A stretch of DNA of 64,000 nucleotides from Plenodomus lindquistii (lineage: Eukaryota > Ascomycota > Dothideomycetes > Pleosporales > Leptosphaeriaceae), in the NCBI GenBank assembly GCA_025504975.1, contig JANUWI010000003.1, forward strand, positions 1,178,001 to 1,242,000, in the 5' to 3' direction. Below are positions 26,594 to 38,100 of this stretch, piece after piece. The notes beneath the pieces were generated by a model, which was given only the letters and a program-made list of their open reading frames with translations, was not told the origin of the DNA and did not search any database. The position numbers and the translations under genes are program-made. Numbering within the stretch: position 1 is the stretch's first letter; each line of letters begins with the position of its first letter.

Positions 26594-29500
26594 AAAATCC
26601 TCTCTAGTTTTTACTATATAAATTTAAGTTTAAAAAATAACTTTATAGCGTACTATACTAGATTACCTAGTAGTAGTACTTTTTTTATAGCGTGTAATAA
26701 GTTATAGTAAAGTATAATAAAAGTATTTACTAGAAAACTACTTTAGTTTATTATAAAATTAGAAAGCGTAGCTAAAATTATTATAAATAGTCTCTATTTA
26801 CTAATTAGTATTATAAACTTTTTATATAGTCTAGACTTAGTACAATAAATAGTATAGTACTTATAAATAAGCTTAGTAAAATCTAAAAAATTAGTATAAA
26901 GCTTCTAGAATAGATTATTAAAACTATTAGAGTAGTTAGCCTAGCGTACACAGTACTATAATAGCCTTTTAAATTAATTATATAGATTATATAACTTTCT
27001 ATTAATATAGCTATTAATAATAGCTTTAATAAAGTAGTTAGTATTATTATTAATATTAGAGTTAGTAACTTGTATTTAGCTTTTATTATCTATTATCTAG
27101 CTAGAAAGTTTATTTATAGTAATATAATAGAGCAGCTATAGGTAAAAAATATTATATACTTTCTAGAACTCTTCTAGTAAAGCTACTTTATAAGCTATAT
27201 TATTAATAACGTAAGTAATTTTATAGAGCCTTTAATTTTTAAAATCTAGTAATTAATTTAGTTGCGTTATATAAATGCTTTAGGTATCTAATATAATATA
27301 ATTACTAATATATAACTTCTTTATAAATATATAGCTTTTATTTATTTATTTTACTTATTTAGTTTAAGCCTATTAAAAGCTAAGTTATAGCTTATAACAA
27401 AGTTAGTTAAGTTTATTAGTAAACTAATTAGTTTATAGACAATCTGCGCGTATAGATACTAGTAGTAGCTTATTTTTTATAGAGGTTATTATAGATTTAA
27501 AGCTAGAGCGTAGTAAGTAACTTTTTATAGTTTTAAAAACTAATACGCTAGTGCTTATACTAGTTATAGCGTTTACTTTAAACTTTACTATTAAAAGAAA
27601 TAGAGCCTAGTTATTTTATTTATAATTAATATAAACTTTAAAGTATTATAAAAAAAAAATATTAGAATTTTCTATTTAGCTATTAGACTCTAGGTAAAAC
27701 GCAGTAGATAGCTTTAGCTTAGTTTCTAGTTATTAATATAAATATATCTAAAAGTATAAAATAAATTAAGCATTTTAATTACTAATAATAGTTTCTAGGT
27801 AACTTTTTTTACGCTATACGTATTTAATAAATACGTATATAAAAATATTAACTTATAGATCTATAATAGGTATAAATTTCTTTTTTTTACTAAACTAGTT
27901 TATAATAATAAGGATATTAGTATACATATAGCTATTATCTATATAAAAAGGTAGATAAATAATATAATTTATAGATATATTAGTTTAATATTAGTTAGAT
28001 ATAGAGAGCAGGTATAAAAACTTTATTTACTTTTATAAAATACTTTAGTTCTTTTATAAATAAGGTAGCTTTAAATATATTTAGTAATATTAGTAGTTAT
28101 ATATAGCTAGTAGTACTATTAACTAACTTTAGTATATATTTTATACTTACCTCTATAGGTAGTGTATATTCTATAGTAGGCTTTTTTAATAGCTACTATT
28201 TTTAGATTATTATAATTAGAAATATAAATTCTTTTATAAATATAAAAAATACTATTATCTAGCTAGTAATTACCTAGTTCTATTTATAGCTACTATTTAC
28301 TATATATTAGGTTATATAGAATATGCTACTTGCCTTTTTCTTTAGCCTTTATAATATTTTATAACGTTAAATTAAAGCTACTACTCTAATAGATATAGTT
28401 TATAAAGTTTTTTTTAAGAAAAGTGTTTTTAGTAACTACTATTATTATTATAGCAAAGCTTTTTTCTTTACTAAATATATATATTATTCGCGTAACGCTA
28501 ATAGAGTTTTATTATAACTAGTAAAAGTAATATATAGTAAAGTAGAAAAATTAGTAACTACTACTATTATAATTAAATAATAAAGTTTTAATATAAACTT
28601 TAGAGTTAACTTAATTAGATTTAATAATAACTTGTAGTTAATAGTAGTAGCGTTTATTATTAGTATAATTAAAAAGGTTACCTAGTTACTAAATAAGTAT
28701 ATTAGGCTTAGTACTTTATTTACTAGAATAGTACTTAATTTAAAAGTTAAATTTAGTAAAAAACTCTACCTAGCGCGTTTAATAGCAATTAAAATGTTTA
28801 GTTATTATAAAAATCTATAGAGCTTAATAATTAGATAGTACTTAAATTAGATTTTTAAAGCCTAATAGTTTAAATCTCTACTTTTTAAAAGTACAGATAA
28901 TTATAAGAAGTTCTTTATTATAGATCTTTTAATTATACTTAGCTAGTATTATTTTATATAAAAAAAAACGTAATAGAACATAAAATACTATTAACTATTT
29001 AAAAAAAGATAGTAGCTATAATAAAGTCTAAAGCGTTTATTTTAAAATACGTGTTTAAATTAGAGTTAAAGTATACTAGTATACTTACTTCTCTAAATAC
29101 TACTTTAAACTAGTAAAAGGCTATAGTAGTAGAGCTATTATTATTAAAAAAAAACGCTTTTTATCTACTATTTTTAGTTAACTCTATAAGTAGTTTTATA
29201 ATATAGAAAAAACCTTTAATAAAGCATTAGTAAAAGTTATAGAATTCTAGAAAAAATTATATATCTTTTATAGTACGTAAAAGTTCCTATTCTAGTACTA
29301 TTTTTACTTTAGTAAAGTCTATTTTAATACTATTAGTAGTAAAAATAAGTTCTAAATATTTAATATATTTAGTTTTAAACTAATACTTTATAGAATTAAA
29401 AAATAGTTTAGCTTTTTAAAGTTTTAATAGTACTATAGATATATAATTTTAGTACTTTACTTTATTATTACTATAGATTTAAATATTATCTAGGTAGGTA

Positions 29501-29943
29501 GTATAGATAATATTAAAATAGTTTTATAAAGTCTTATTAATAAAAGTTTTAAATATACTAGGTACGTTATATAGTTTAAATAGTATAACTAGATATTTAT
29601 ATAGTTTATACTAAATTAGAAATATAGTTTTTTTTTTATTATTTTTTTTTATATAAACTTTATTAAAGGTAATAATAACATCTATAAAGGTTATAATTTT
29701 TACTTTAGCTATTTATACTAATATCTTTTTAATAATAGGTAGTAAGTTATAGTTTTTTTTAGTAATATTATTAAAAGCGTAATAGTCTACGCAGATTTAT
29801 AGTCTACTACCTAGCTGTTTAATAATAAGTACTAGTAATATAAATAGTAAAATACTAGGTTATATAAATCTTTTCTAGAGTATATTATTAATATAAACTT
29901 TTATAGCTTTACTTTTTTATTAGATAAGCCTATAGACGTAAAG

Positions 29944-30130
29944 TGTCAGATTGACGGAGTTATTCTAGAGCCAGTAGATAAGCGGGGCACAGGGTGCGCT
30001 AGCGCACCCTGCAGCCGACGCGACAAAACTAGCCTCCTGAGCAACGCTCGGAGAAGACACAATCAATGATCTCAACCATCATCAAATTCATCAATATTCG
30101 TGCACTTTCAATAGTACCGTGCATCTGACA
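29944..30130 (+). repeat. Left LTR of the Copia element (187 bp)
   Basis: It runs from TGTCAGATTGACGG to GTGCATCTGACA. The ends TGTCAG and CTGACA are 6-bp inverted repeats. It contains a perfect 22-bp palindrome at 29,990-30,011. As the 5' LTR it should carry the promoter; I did not identify a convincing TATA box. Confidence 0.96.
29990..30011. promoter_or_regulatory. 22-bp perfect palindrome in the LTR
   Basis: The left arm CAGGGTGCGCT is the exact reverse complement of the right arm AGCGCACCCTG. The second copy is at 34,992-35,013 in the right LTR. In RNA this could form an 11-bp hairpin or a dimer; in DNA it could bind a dimeric factor. The function is unknown. Confidence 0.7.
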
Positions 30131-30144
30131 ATTAAGAGTCTCAC
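30131..30144 (+). promoter_or_regulatory. Primer-binding site, tRNA-Lys(CUU) anticodon-arm type
   Basis: The bases directly after the LTR, ATTAAGAGTCTCAC, are not complementary to a tRNA 3' end, since the usual TGG is absent. Their reverse complement contains TGAGACTCTTAAT. That has the form of the 5' anticodon stem and loop of a lysine tRNA with anticodon CUU (loop CUCUUAA). Copia in Drosophila is known to prime from a half tRNA cut in the anticodon loop. I infer the same mode here with a lysine tRNA. Confidence 0.65.
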
Positions 30145-30185
30145 TGCCGACTACCGCTCAGGCCACCCCAACACGTCTATCCAAC

Positions 30186-31376
30186 ATGACGACAATGCGT
30201 GATCCAACAGTTATCCTACGGGATCACACAGACTACACAACATGGATGACGCAGCTCAAAGCGCGCTGCATCGCACATAACATCTGGGACAAGATCAATC
30301 CTAAGTCTACGACCCGGCCAACAGTTAAACCGGTAGCAGAAAGAGCCCCGGTGATTGCTGATTACGCGCCAGCCAATGCAAGTAACACAAGCCCAAGAAG
30401 GATCACCGATCTCTCCACAGCAGGCCAGAAGGCTTTCCGGGATGACCTCGAGTATCACAAAATCCTCCTCGAACAATACAAGAACGACCGACATGACTAC
30501 GAGAAAGAGCAATCCAGCCTTCAGCACATCGTAGCGTTCATCCAATCAACAGTAACACCGCATCTGCTCCGAACCTGTTGCCTACCCGACCAATCCCTCC
30601 GAAAATGGCTCATAAGCCTCGAAGCGACGATTGGGATTGACGAACAACTTGAACAAGAGCGAGCCCGCGAGCGATACCTTCAGGCATTGAAGCCAATGAG
30701 AACCTCCGCGCACTGGGATAGCTGGCTCGCAGAATACGACCAAGCCGCAACTGAAGCAGAGGCATACAACGTACCGGAAGTACTGCAGATCAATGCAGTA
30801 ACAAAAGATTTCCTCACATCGGTTAACAAGGTGGCAAATGTGTGGGCAACCACCTTCCAGGACTCTGGACGATACCAACCCGGAATGAACCGCAAAGAGA
30901 TGATGAAACGCTATCGGGAGTACATGATGAATAACCATCCCCTGAAAACAGGGAAGAGCAAAGCAAGTTTCATTGCAGCTCATGACGAGGCTTCACATGA
31001 CACCGCTGAGGGCGAAGCCCATCAGGACAGTACAAGGGACGCCTCTACTGTGAACAGCGCGCCATCTCGCCGGGGAAGACCCCGTAATCAACGCGGCAAC
31101 GATCGAAAGCGACAAGCCGAGAGACCTCCAGAAGGCTCATACTCCTCCACAAAATGCTTAGCATGTGGACAACGCCATGCCTTGAAGGACTGCTACTACC
31201 TACATGAGGAGAAAGCACCCGGCTGGTGGAAACCAAACGAGTCCGTAAAGGAGCTCGTCAAATTCAAGAAGGAACAAGACCCAGAACTACAAGGGCTAAT
31301 CCGCTCACAGAGCCGACCCCGCACAAGGACGCCAACTATCAAGCAGTCCCATACCCCAACTCCGGAAAGAGAATGA
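30186..31376 (+). CDS. gag: Copia Gag polyprotein part (396 aa), ends at leaky UGA
   Basis: Gag forms the virus-like particle in which the element's RNA is copied. The N-terminus has the D-Y-T-T-W-M-x-Q-L pattern typical of Copia Gag. Residues 75-240 are charged and probably helical. Residues 295-320 are basic, followed by a CCHC zinc knuckle: C324, C327, H331, C336. The start is the first ATG after the left LTR. The frame closes with TGA at 31,374-31,376, followed directly by CTA. The same frame then stays open through pol, so Gag is the terminated product and Gag-Pol the readthrough product. The length is normal for the family, and there are no RIP-type changes. Confidence 0.93.
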   Translation: MTTMRDPTVILRDHTDYTTWMTQLKARCIAHNIWDKINPKSTTRPTVKPVAERAPVIADYAPANASNTSPRRITDLSTAGQKAFRDDLEYHKILLEQYKNDRHDYEKEQSSLQHIVAFIQSTVTPHLLRTCCLPDQSLRKWLISLEATIGIDEQLEQERARERYLQALKPMRTSAHWDSWLAEYDQAATEAEAYNVPEVLQINAVTKDFLTSVNKVANVWATTFQDSGRYQPGMNRKEMMKRYREYMMNNHPLKTGKSKASFIAAHDEASHDTAEGEAHQDSTRDASTVNSAPSRRGRPRNQRGNDRKRQAERPPEGSYSSTKCLACGQRHALKDCYYLHEEKAPGWWKPNESVKELVKFKKEQDPELQGLIRSQSRPRTRTPTIKQSHTPTPERE

Positions 31377-34300
31377 CTATATGGTCGTCAAATCACGCAA
31401 GTTGGAGGTTCCGAGGATCGGTTCCTGGCAACGTCCAATACAGAGGCAGGCTTCGCTGCCACAACAAGTGATTATCCGCTCCGAAATTCATACATTCTGG
31501 ATTCAGGCACGACATGCCATATTACGAACGATCCCCAACGCATATATGACTATCGCGCACCCGGACCCTCAGACTATATATGGGCCGGTAACACACAAGT
31601 CTGGATCAGGGGGTACGGCTCCATCCGGCTGCCCCTCAGGCACGATCAGCGAACGACGATAATAACGCTCCATGACGTAGCCGTCTGTCCTGACTTCCTC
31701 TGTAATCTTGTATCCTTCCGATTACTCCGACAACAAGGAATATGGTGGGACACCAGAACCGATCCAACAACGCTACGAGCGTCGGACAGCACAATCATTG
31801 GAAGCCTGCAGGAGCTGTACGGCCAATGGGTAATCGAGCACCACACATTGGCACCTGCGGCTTACCACACACACAAAGCAACGTCGCGTACACCGAGACG
31901 AGCTCAGATAGCCCCAGCACTCGTATGGCACAAGAGACTTGGGCATCCCGGTCCAGCAACCGTGGAGCACCTCATGCAGCAAGCTGAGGGGGTGCGAGTG
32001 AAAGGCATTACTACAGTAGAGTGCAACTCCTGTGGACGAGCCAAGGCCCGGCGTCAAATCAGACGGGCCCCACGAAATACAGATTACGAAGGACCAGGAG
32101 AGAGACTGGCCATCGATTTCCATTCATACGAACACCAAAGCATCACCAAAGAAAGGAGCCAGATGCTCATCACCGACAGATACTCAGGAATGCAATGGGA
32201 CTATTACTTCACCGACAACAGGACCGCAAAGTCCATCATCAAAGCATTCTCTAACTTCATTCTATTTCTCAAGAACCATTTCAACATCACCGTAAAGATC
32301 ATCGAAGCGGACAACGAAATCACAACGGTCAAGCCAGAGGTACAGCGCTACCTTTCATCGCAAGGCATTGTTATTGAGCCCTCGGCCCCGGATACACAAG
32401 CACAGAACGGAGGCGCCGAACGCTCAGGGGGTGTAAACAAGGAGAAAGCGCGCGCAATGCGACTCGACGCCAATCTCTCAGGGGAGCTCTGGCCGGAGAT
32501 AACGCGAGCCGCCGTCTACCTATACAACCGATCGCCTAACTACGCAAACAACTGGAAGACTCCATACGAGATCTTCTTCACTCGCGTGGCCTTTAGCAAC
32601 GGCATAGTCACGTCGATACGAAAACCAAACCTTGCTCACCTTAGAGCATACGGCTGCAAAGCGTTCGCCATGACCGACGACACGTATCGCGGAAAAGGAC
32701 GCTTGCAACGCCTTGATCCAAAAGCCTGGGTAGGATACCTAGTAGGATATCGATCTACCAACATCTACAGGATATGGATCCCATCCCGGGCCAAGGTCAT
32801 TAGCACTAGGGACGTCACCTTTGACGAACAAACAACTTTTGATGGGAAGGTAGAAGACCTGATGGACAACCTCATGCACAGCACACTAAGAGAAATCGCC
32901 ACGCTTGTGAGGACCATGGAGCTCCCTTCACCAGCACACGAACCGGAAACTGAATCCTTCCACGAGGACGATGCTCTTGAAGAGGCCTCAGAGCCACATC
33001 CTGAAGCAGATCCGCCGGGATACTACAACGGTAGGAAGATTAGGGATCATTACCCATCTCCACCGCCGACGCCGCCACCAGCGGCTCTCCTTGCACAATT
33101 CATGGCAGGGACACACCCTGAGGAACAATCGGTGTCATCCCGTACAATCCCATGGGCAGCAGCGTTTACCGCAGGAACCCAAGCAGGCAACATAGGGACG
33201 ACCAGAGGAGAAGCCATTGACAAAGCCCGATTGAGAAGGATGCTTGCCACCGGCTCGAGACCCCATCGCAGCCAGCTACCGCCTCCTCCCACGTACAAAA
33301 GCAAGCTTGAGGATCATCCACTAGGCGCTGAGTTTAAACAAGCTGAACTTGACCATCTTTTGAGCCATGCTCAGATGGGTTCATGGACTGAAGTTCCAAT
33401 CAGAACGGCTAAGTCAACGGGACAACAGATCCTTGACTGCATGTGGGTCTACACGTACAAGCTGGATAAAGACCACAACCTCCTCAAATGCAAGGCGCGA
33501 CTAGTGGTCCGAGGAGATCAACAGAGAAACATTACCTCTCAAGACACCTACGCAGCCACACTAGCTAGCCGCTCGTTCAGAATGTTGATGGCAATCGCAG
33601 CCCAGCACGAACTAGAGCTCAAGCACTTCGACGTTACGAACGCGTTCGTACACGCAGCGATGGACCGAGTTGTCTACATGCGTATGCCGAAAGGCCATCA
33701 GAAGGCCGGCACGATCCTACAAGTCAACAAGGCATTATATGGCCTTAGGATCTCACCACTGCTCTGGCAGAAGGAGTTCACAGCAACCCTGCAGAGGCTC
33801 GGCTTTGAAGCTATACCACATGAGCCGTGCTGCCTTATTAAGGGCAGTATCATTATCTTCTTTTACGTTGATGATATCATCATGGCTTATCCAACAGGGC
33901 AGGATCAGCAGGCTACCGGAGTAACGGAGCAGCTGAAGAAGCAGTACACGATTACCGGAGGACACGACTTACAATGGTTCCTCGGGATGGAGATAATCCG
34001 TGACCGAGCCTCGCGCCGGATCCAACTCTCCCAGGCCTCCTACTGCGACAAGATCAGTCGACGGATCGACGATCGAGGAGTAGCACACGACACTCCGATG
34101 GCAGCCATTGAGCTATTGCCAAGCGACGGACTAGCGAGCCACGCGGACGTCAACAAATATCAACGAAAGATTGGATCACTTCTCTTCGCCGCAGTCACCA
34201 CGCGACCAGACATCTCATTTGCTACGTCACGACTAGCAAGGCATCTTACCAATCCCAGCCATGAACATCACAAAGCTGCAGACCGAGTCTTGATGTATCT

Positions 34301-34901
34301 TCAGGACACCAAATCAACCGTGTTGCAACTCGGGGGTGGCTCACGCCTTCAAGTCGCAAGCGACGCCTCCTTTGCTGACAACACACGAGATAGGAAAAGC
34401 TCACAGGGCTACGCAATTAAGCTATACAACGGGCTTATCGCCTGGAAAGCAAACAAGCAGGACACGGTAACCACGTCGACCACCGAAGCCGAACTCCTCG
34501 CTCTGTCCCAAGTCGCCAAGGAAGCTCTCTTTATCTCGAGGCTCCTTCAGGAGCTCCACGTCAAGATTGAGCCAGGACCTATTATCATTGAATGCGACAA
34601 TCAACAGACCATCCGACTACTCACCGCGGAGGTCTCAAAGCTCCAAACCAAGCTCCGACACGTTGATATCCACAACCACTGGCTACGGCAGGAAGTACAA
34701 CAACAACGGATAAACGTCCAGTACGTACAGTCATCAGAAATGATCGCAGACGGCCTCACAAAGGCCCTGCCGAAGGGATCCTGGGGAAGGTTCCTCCATC
34801 AACTCGGACTTATCAAAGCTGAGACGCTCTCAACGCCAACGAACGAGACTCCGATTGAGGAAATCCAACAGCAACTAGACCACCTCTCAATAACTCCTTA
34901 G
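31377..34901 (+). CDS. pol: Copia Pol: protease, integrase, reverse transcriptase, RNase H
   Basis: This 1,174-codon frame is in phase with gag and is separated from it only by the TGA, so it is probably made by readthrough; no in-frame ATG lies at its start. Numbering from the codon after TGA, the protease has D-S-G at residue 42. A GAG-pre-integrase zinc-binding part follows, with an H-K-R-L-G-H box and C-x-x-C. The integrase core has D247, D312 and E348, a D-D-35-E triad. Copia-type reverse transcriptase has the Y-V-D-D box at residues 830-833. RNase H has the first acidic residue at D996 and STTEAEL and DNQQT boxes. The order PR-IN-RT-RH defines Ty1/Copia. All catalytic residues I looked for are present, and the frame ends in TAG at 34,899. 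Confidence 0.95.
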   Translation, partial: LYGRQITQVGGSEDRFLATSNTEAGFAATTSDYPLRNSYILDSGTTCHITNDPQRIYDYRAPGPSDYIWAGNTQVWIRGYGSIRLPLRHDQRTTIITLHDVAVCPDFLCNLVSFRLLRQQGIWWDTRTDPTTLRASDSTIIGSLQELYGQWVIEHHTLAPAAYHTHKATSRTPRRAQIAPALVWHKRLGHPGPATVEHLMQQAEGVRVKGITTVECNSCGRAKARRQIRRAPRNTDYEGPGERLAIDFHSYEHQSITKERSQMLITDRYSGMQWDYYFTDNRTAKSIIKAFSNFILFLKNHFNITVKIIEADNEITTVKPEVQRYLSSQGIVIEPSAPDTQAQNGGAERSGGVNKEKARAMRLDANLSGELWPEITRAAVYLYNRSPNYANNWKTPYEIFFTRVAFSNGIVTSIRKPNLAHLRAYGCKAFAMTDDTYRGKGRLQRLDPKAWVGYLVGYRSTNIYRIWIPSRAKVISTRDVTFDEQTTFDGKVEDLMDNLMHSTLREIATLVRTMELPSPAHEPETESFHEDDALEEASEPHPEADPPGYYNGRKIRDHYPSPPPTPPPAALLAQFMAGTHPEEQSVSSRTIPWAAAFTAGTQAGNIGTTRGEAIDKARLRRMLATGSRPHRSQLPPPPTYKSKLEDHPLGAEFKQAELDHLLSHAQMGSWTEVPIRTAKSTGQQILDCMWVYTYKLDKDHNLLKCKARLVVRGDQQRNITSQDTYAATLASRSFRMLMAIAAQHELELKHFDVTNAFVHAAMDRVVYMRMPKGHQKAGTILQVNKALYGLRISPLLWQKEFTATLQRLGFEAIPHEPCCLIKGSIIIFFYVDDIIMAYPTGQDQQATGVTEQLKKQYTITGGHDLQWFLGMEIIRDRASRRIQLSQASYCDKISRRIDDRGVAHDTPMAAIELLPSDGLASHADVNKYQRKIGSLLFAAVTTRPDISFATSRLARHLTNPSHEHHKAADRVLMYLQDTKSTVLQLGGGSRLQVASDASFADNTRDRKSSQGYAIKLYNGLIAWKANKQDTVTTSTTEAELLALSQVAKEALFISRLLQELHVKIEPGPIIIECDNQQTIRLLTAEVSKLQTKLRHVDIHNHWLRQEVQQQRINVQYVQSSEMIADGLTKALPKGSWGRFLHQLGLIKAETLSTPTNETPIEEIQQQLDHLSITP

Positions 34902-34935
34902 GAGAAAGGTTTCAGCCAGCAAGAGCTTCCAGGCT

Positions 34936-34943
34936 GAAGGGGG
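34936..34943 (+). promoter_or_regulatory. Polypurine tract of the Copia element
   Basis: The run GAAGGGGG lies two bases before the right LTR. A purine run in this place is the usual primer for plus-strand DNA synthesis. Confidence 0.75.
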
Positions 34944-34945
34944 TG

Positions 34946-35132
34946 TGTCAGATTGACGGAGTTATTCTAGAGCCAGTAGATAAGCGGGGCACAGGGTGCG
35001 CTAGCGCACCCTGCAGCCGACGCGACAAAACTAGCCTCCTGAGCAACGCTCGGAGAAGACACAATCAATGATCTCAACCATCATCAAATTCATCAATATT
35101 CGTGCACTTTCAATAGTACCGTGCATCTGACA
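34946..35132 (+). repeat. Right LTR of the Copia element (187 bp)
   Basis: I compared it base by base with 29,944-30,130 and found no difference. Identity between the LTRs is expected right after insertion. Confidence 0.96.
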
Positions 35133-38100
35133 AAAAGTCTAGAAGCTATTTTATTAGTAATATTAATTATATAGTTAACTCTAGAATATTAAAAAAATAG
35201 TTAGTATAATAGGTATAAATTAAAAAAGTTAGAAAAGTATTTAAATACCTAAAATAGTACTAACTTTACTATTTTCTTTTTATTTATAAACAGCCTCTCT
35301 ATTTTATCTATATATTAGCTAAAGTTCTTATATAAAATAGTAGTAAGTAAAATAGACTTTTTTTATAGACCTTTATTACTAGTATTTTTATTAAAAGGTT
35401 AACCTAGTTAATTCTAGTAATATAGCTCTATCTAGATAATCTATTCTAGTTATTATATTACTAATACTTATACTATATATACTAAAATTATAGATAGGTT
35501 TTCTACTAGAGTCTATATACGTATTTTGCTATCTACTATTCTATTATTATATACTATCTCTAGTAGTCTATTTCTAAAGTAGTTAAGTTTATAGTAAGTA
35601 GAGAAGAACTCTATTACTTACTTTTTACTAAATTGTATATTAGAATAGTATTTATTAAACTATATTATACCTAGAATAATATTATACTTATTAAAGTTAG
35701 TAATATAGTATAGAATAGTAAAAGTATAAAAGCTATAATAAATATAAATATTAATTACTTTTTTAAAAGTATCTACTAAATTTCTATTTACTAGTTTTAA
35801 TTTAATAGGCTATTTAGTTTTAATACTTTTTATATAATATTACTTTATCTAAGCTCTATTTATAAATATAGTACTTACTTCTATATTTTCTAGTATAATT
35901 TTCTTTATCTATTTTCTAGGTGCAACTTTAACGTAGCTAGAAAACTCTAGTTATTTAGTTATAACTAGAGCTTTTACATTAATACTTATAGTAGAGATAT
36001 AGTATATAGAAACTAGTAATAGAATTATAGTAGTAGTATAAAAGTTTATAGCTATAGCTTTAAATTAAGTATACTACTTAGCTTATTACTTTATCTATTT
36101 TTTTTATTACGCTTAAAAAGCTTCTAAGTATAATTTAGTTTAGAAGTATCTAAAAATCTAAGTTAACTAGATAGCTGTTTTTGTTATAGAGTTAGTTATC
36201 TATAGTAATAAAAGTATCTTTATTTTTAGTCTTTTTATTAGAGATTATAGGTTTTTTCTTTTTAGCTAGTTAAAGTATTATTACGCTAAAATAAAAAGTC
36301 TTATTAAATAGCGTTTATAGATTGTTTTTATAAAGTACTCTAGCTTTTTAATAATAGCTAGGTTTACTATACTTATAATATATATTATATTTATAAATCT
36401 TTTTTTACTTTTATTATATATAACTTTTAGTAGTATAGCGTTTAACGTATTATAATTAGTTATTATAAAAAAGCGTTATTATTATTAAAGTAATTATTCT
36501 AGTTAAGCCTAAACTTTTTTTTATAGATAGTTTAACTTTAGATTACCTAAAAACAATTTTATTATAGGCTTAGTCTAGGTATTAAGCTTAAATTAGAAAT
36601 TAAACTAGTAATTTACTAGATTATAAACTATTTAATATTATTTATACTAGGCTTTATTATATAAAGCGCTAGGTATATATAACTATAGTTTAGTTATAAT
36701 AATTAATAATAGTAACTATAGCTATAAATTAAGCTTTCTAAATAGAGTATAATTTACTAGGTTTCTATTATAAGCTACTATTAACTAGCTTAGCTTTAGC
36801 TTTAGTAATCTTCTAATAAATATTATATCTATAAAAAGAGTAGAATACGTCTAACAGCTCTATATATATATTAAAATAGATGTATTTAACTAGTGCCTAT
36901 ACTTTATCTAATATAAAGTTTTCTAGATATTCTAGATAGTATTTTTTTCTAAAAGTTTTATACTTATTTATTATAGTCCTGCGCTATTTTTTAAAATTAT
37001 TATTCTTTTTACTAGAGAAAGTTTTAATATCTAGTATATAGAGAGCTAAACTATATATAGATAACGTAGCTATATATATACTAGAAAGTAAATAAAATAG
37101 ATTAAATAGTAATCTACTAGTAAAAAAAGAAAAATATAAACTACGTAGTATTTAAAAAAAAACGTAGTATCTATAAAACTTACGTTTAGTTATTATAATA
37201 TTAGAATAAGTAAAACTATATTATAATTAAATATACTAAATAGGTAAAAGCTTTAAGTAAATTATTAATAAACGTTTTTAACTTTTTATTATAAATTTAT
37301 AATAGTTTAAATCTAAGCCTTTACTTTTTTATAGGCTTTAGTGTAGTTTTTAAATATATTATAGTATTTTTATTTAAGCTAGTTAGCATTACCTTTTAAA
37401 TACTTATACTTATTCTATAGTGCTTTATATTACTTAGTATATTTATAAAGTTATTTATAAAGTATATAGTTTTTATATAAAATAGCTATATAATTATTAG
37501 AGTTAGTAAAAACCTTATATTATTTAAAGAAAGTATTATACTTTAGCTAAATTTATTAGAGTTTACTAACTTTTACTATATAGTTAGAGCAGGGTATTAA
37601 ATCTCTTTCTATAGCTTAGTATACTACTTTATTATTAGTAATAGTAGTTTTAGTAAAAAGTATAAAGTTATATAAAGTAATTATTACTTAGCTAGTTATA
37701 TTAAACTATAGGCTAGGGTGTTTATACACTTAATTAATATAGTTTACTTTATTAAAAATAGATCTATATACCTTTTACTTTTTAACTTCTTTATTATTAT
37801 TATTTTTTTTAATAATAACGTAACTAATTTATAAAACTAGAAAGTTTTTAAAGTTCTAATAGTCTATGTATTTACTATTATAAGTAACTCTACACGCTAT
37901 AGCGTTTTTTTTATTAAAAATTTCTAATTAAGCTCTATTTAAATTATAGTTAAAGTAGAATTTCTAAACACGCTCTATCTATTTATTATAAATAGTAGTA
38001 GGTGCGCTAGTATTATTATTATCTTTATATAAACTAACTTTTTAAGCTATAAATAATTTATAGAAGTTACTTTTTTAATACTTACTTTTAGTTATAAACT

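Larger units (their letters stand above)
29944..35132 (+). mobile_element. Intact Ty1/Copia retrotransposon, 5,189 bp
   Basis: The element has two identical 187-bp LTRs with TG...CA ends, a primer-binding site directly after the left LTR, gag, pol and a polypurine run before the right LTR. It has normal base composition and no sign of RIP, although it sits inside the reverse transcriptase of RIP-destroyed element C. The flanks are TAAAG (29,939-29,943) and AAAAG (35,133-35,137), so four of five duplication bases agree. Identical LTRs and full open frames point to a recent insertion that may still be active. Confidence 0.97.

Noticed and set aside
31226..31662. Possible separate small genes between gag and pol
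   Set aside because: The gag frame itself stays open from 31,377 through pol with protease motifs, so the overlapping frames at 31,226 and 31,381 are out-of-phase shadows.
30216..34604. Many open frames of 60-133 codons on both strands across the Copia element
   Set aside because: They overlap the gag-pol frame, which has all family motifs. The others show no domain and are chance frames in GC-normal coding DNA.
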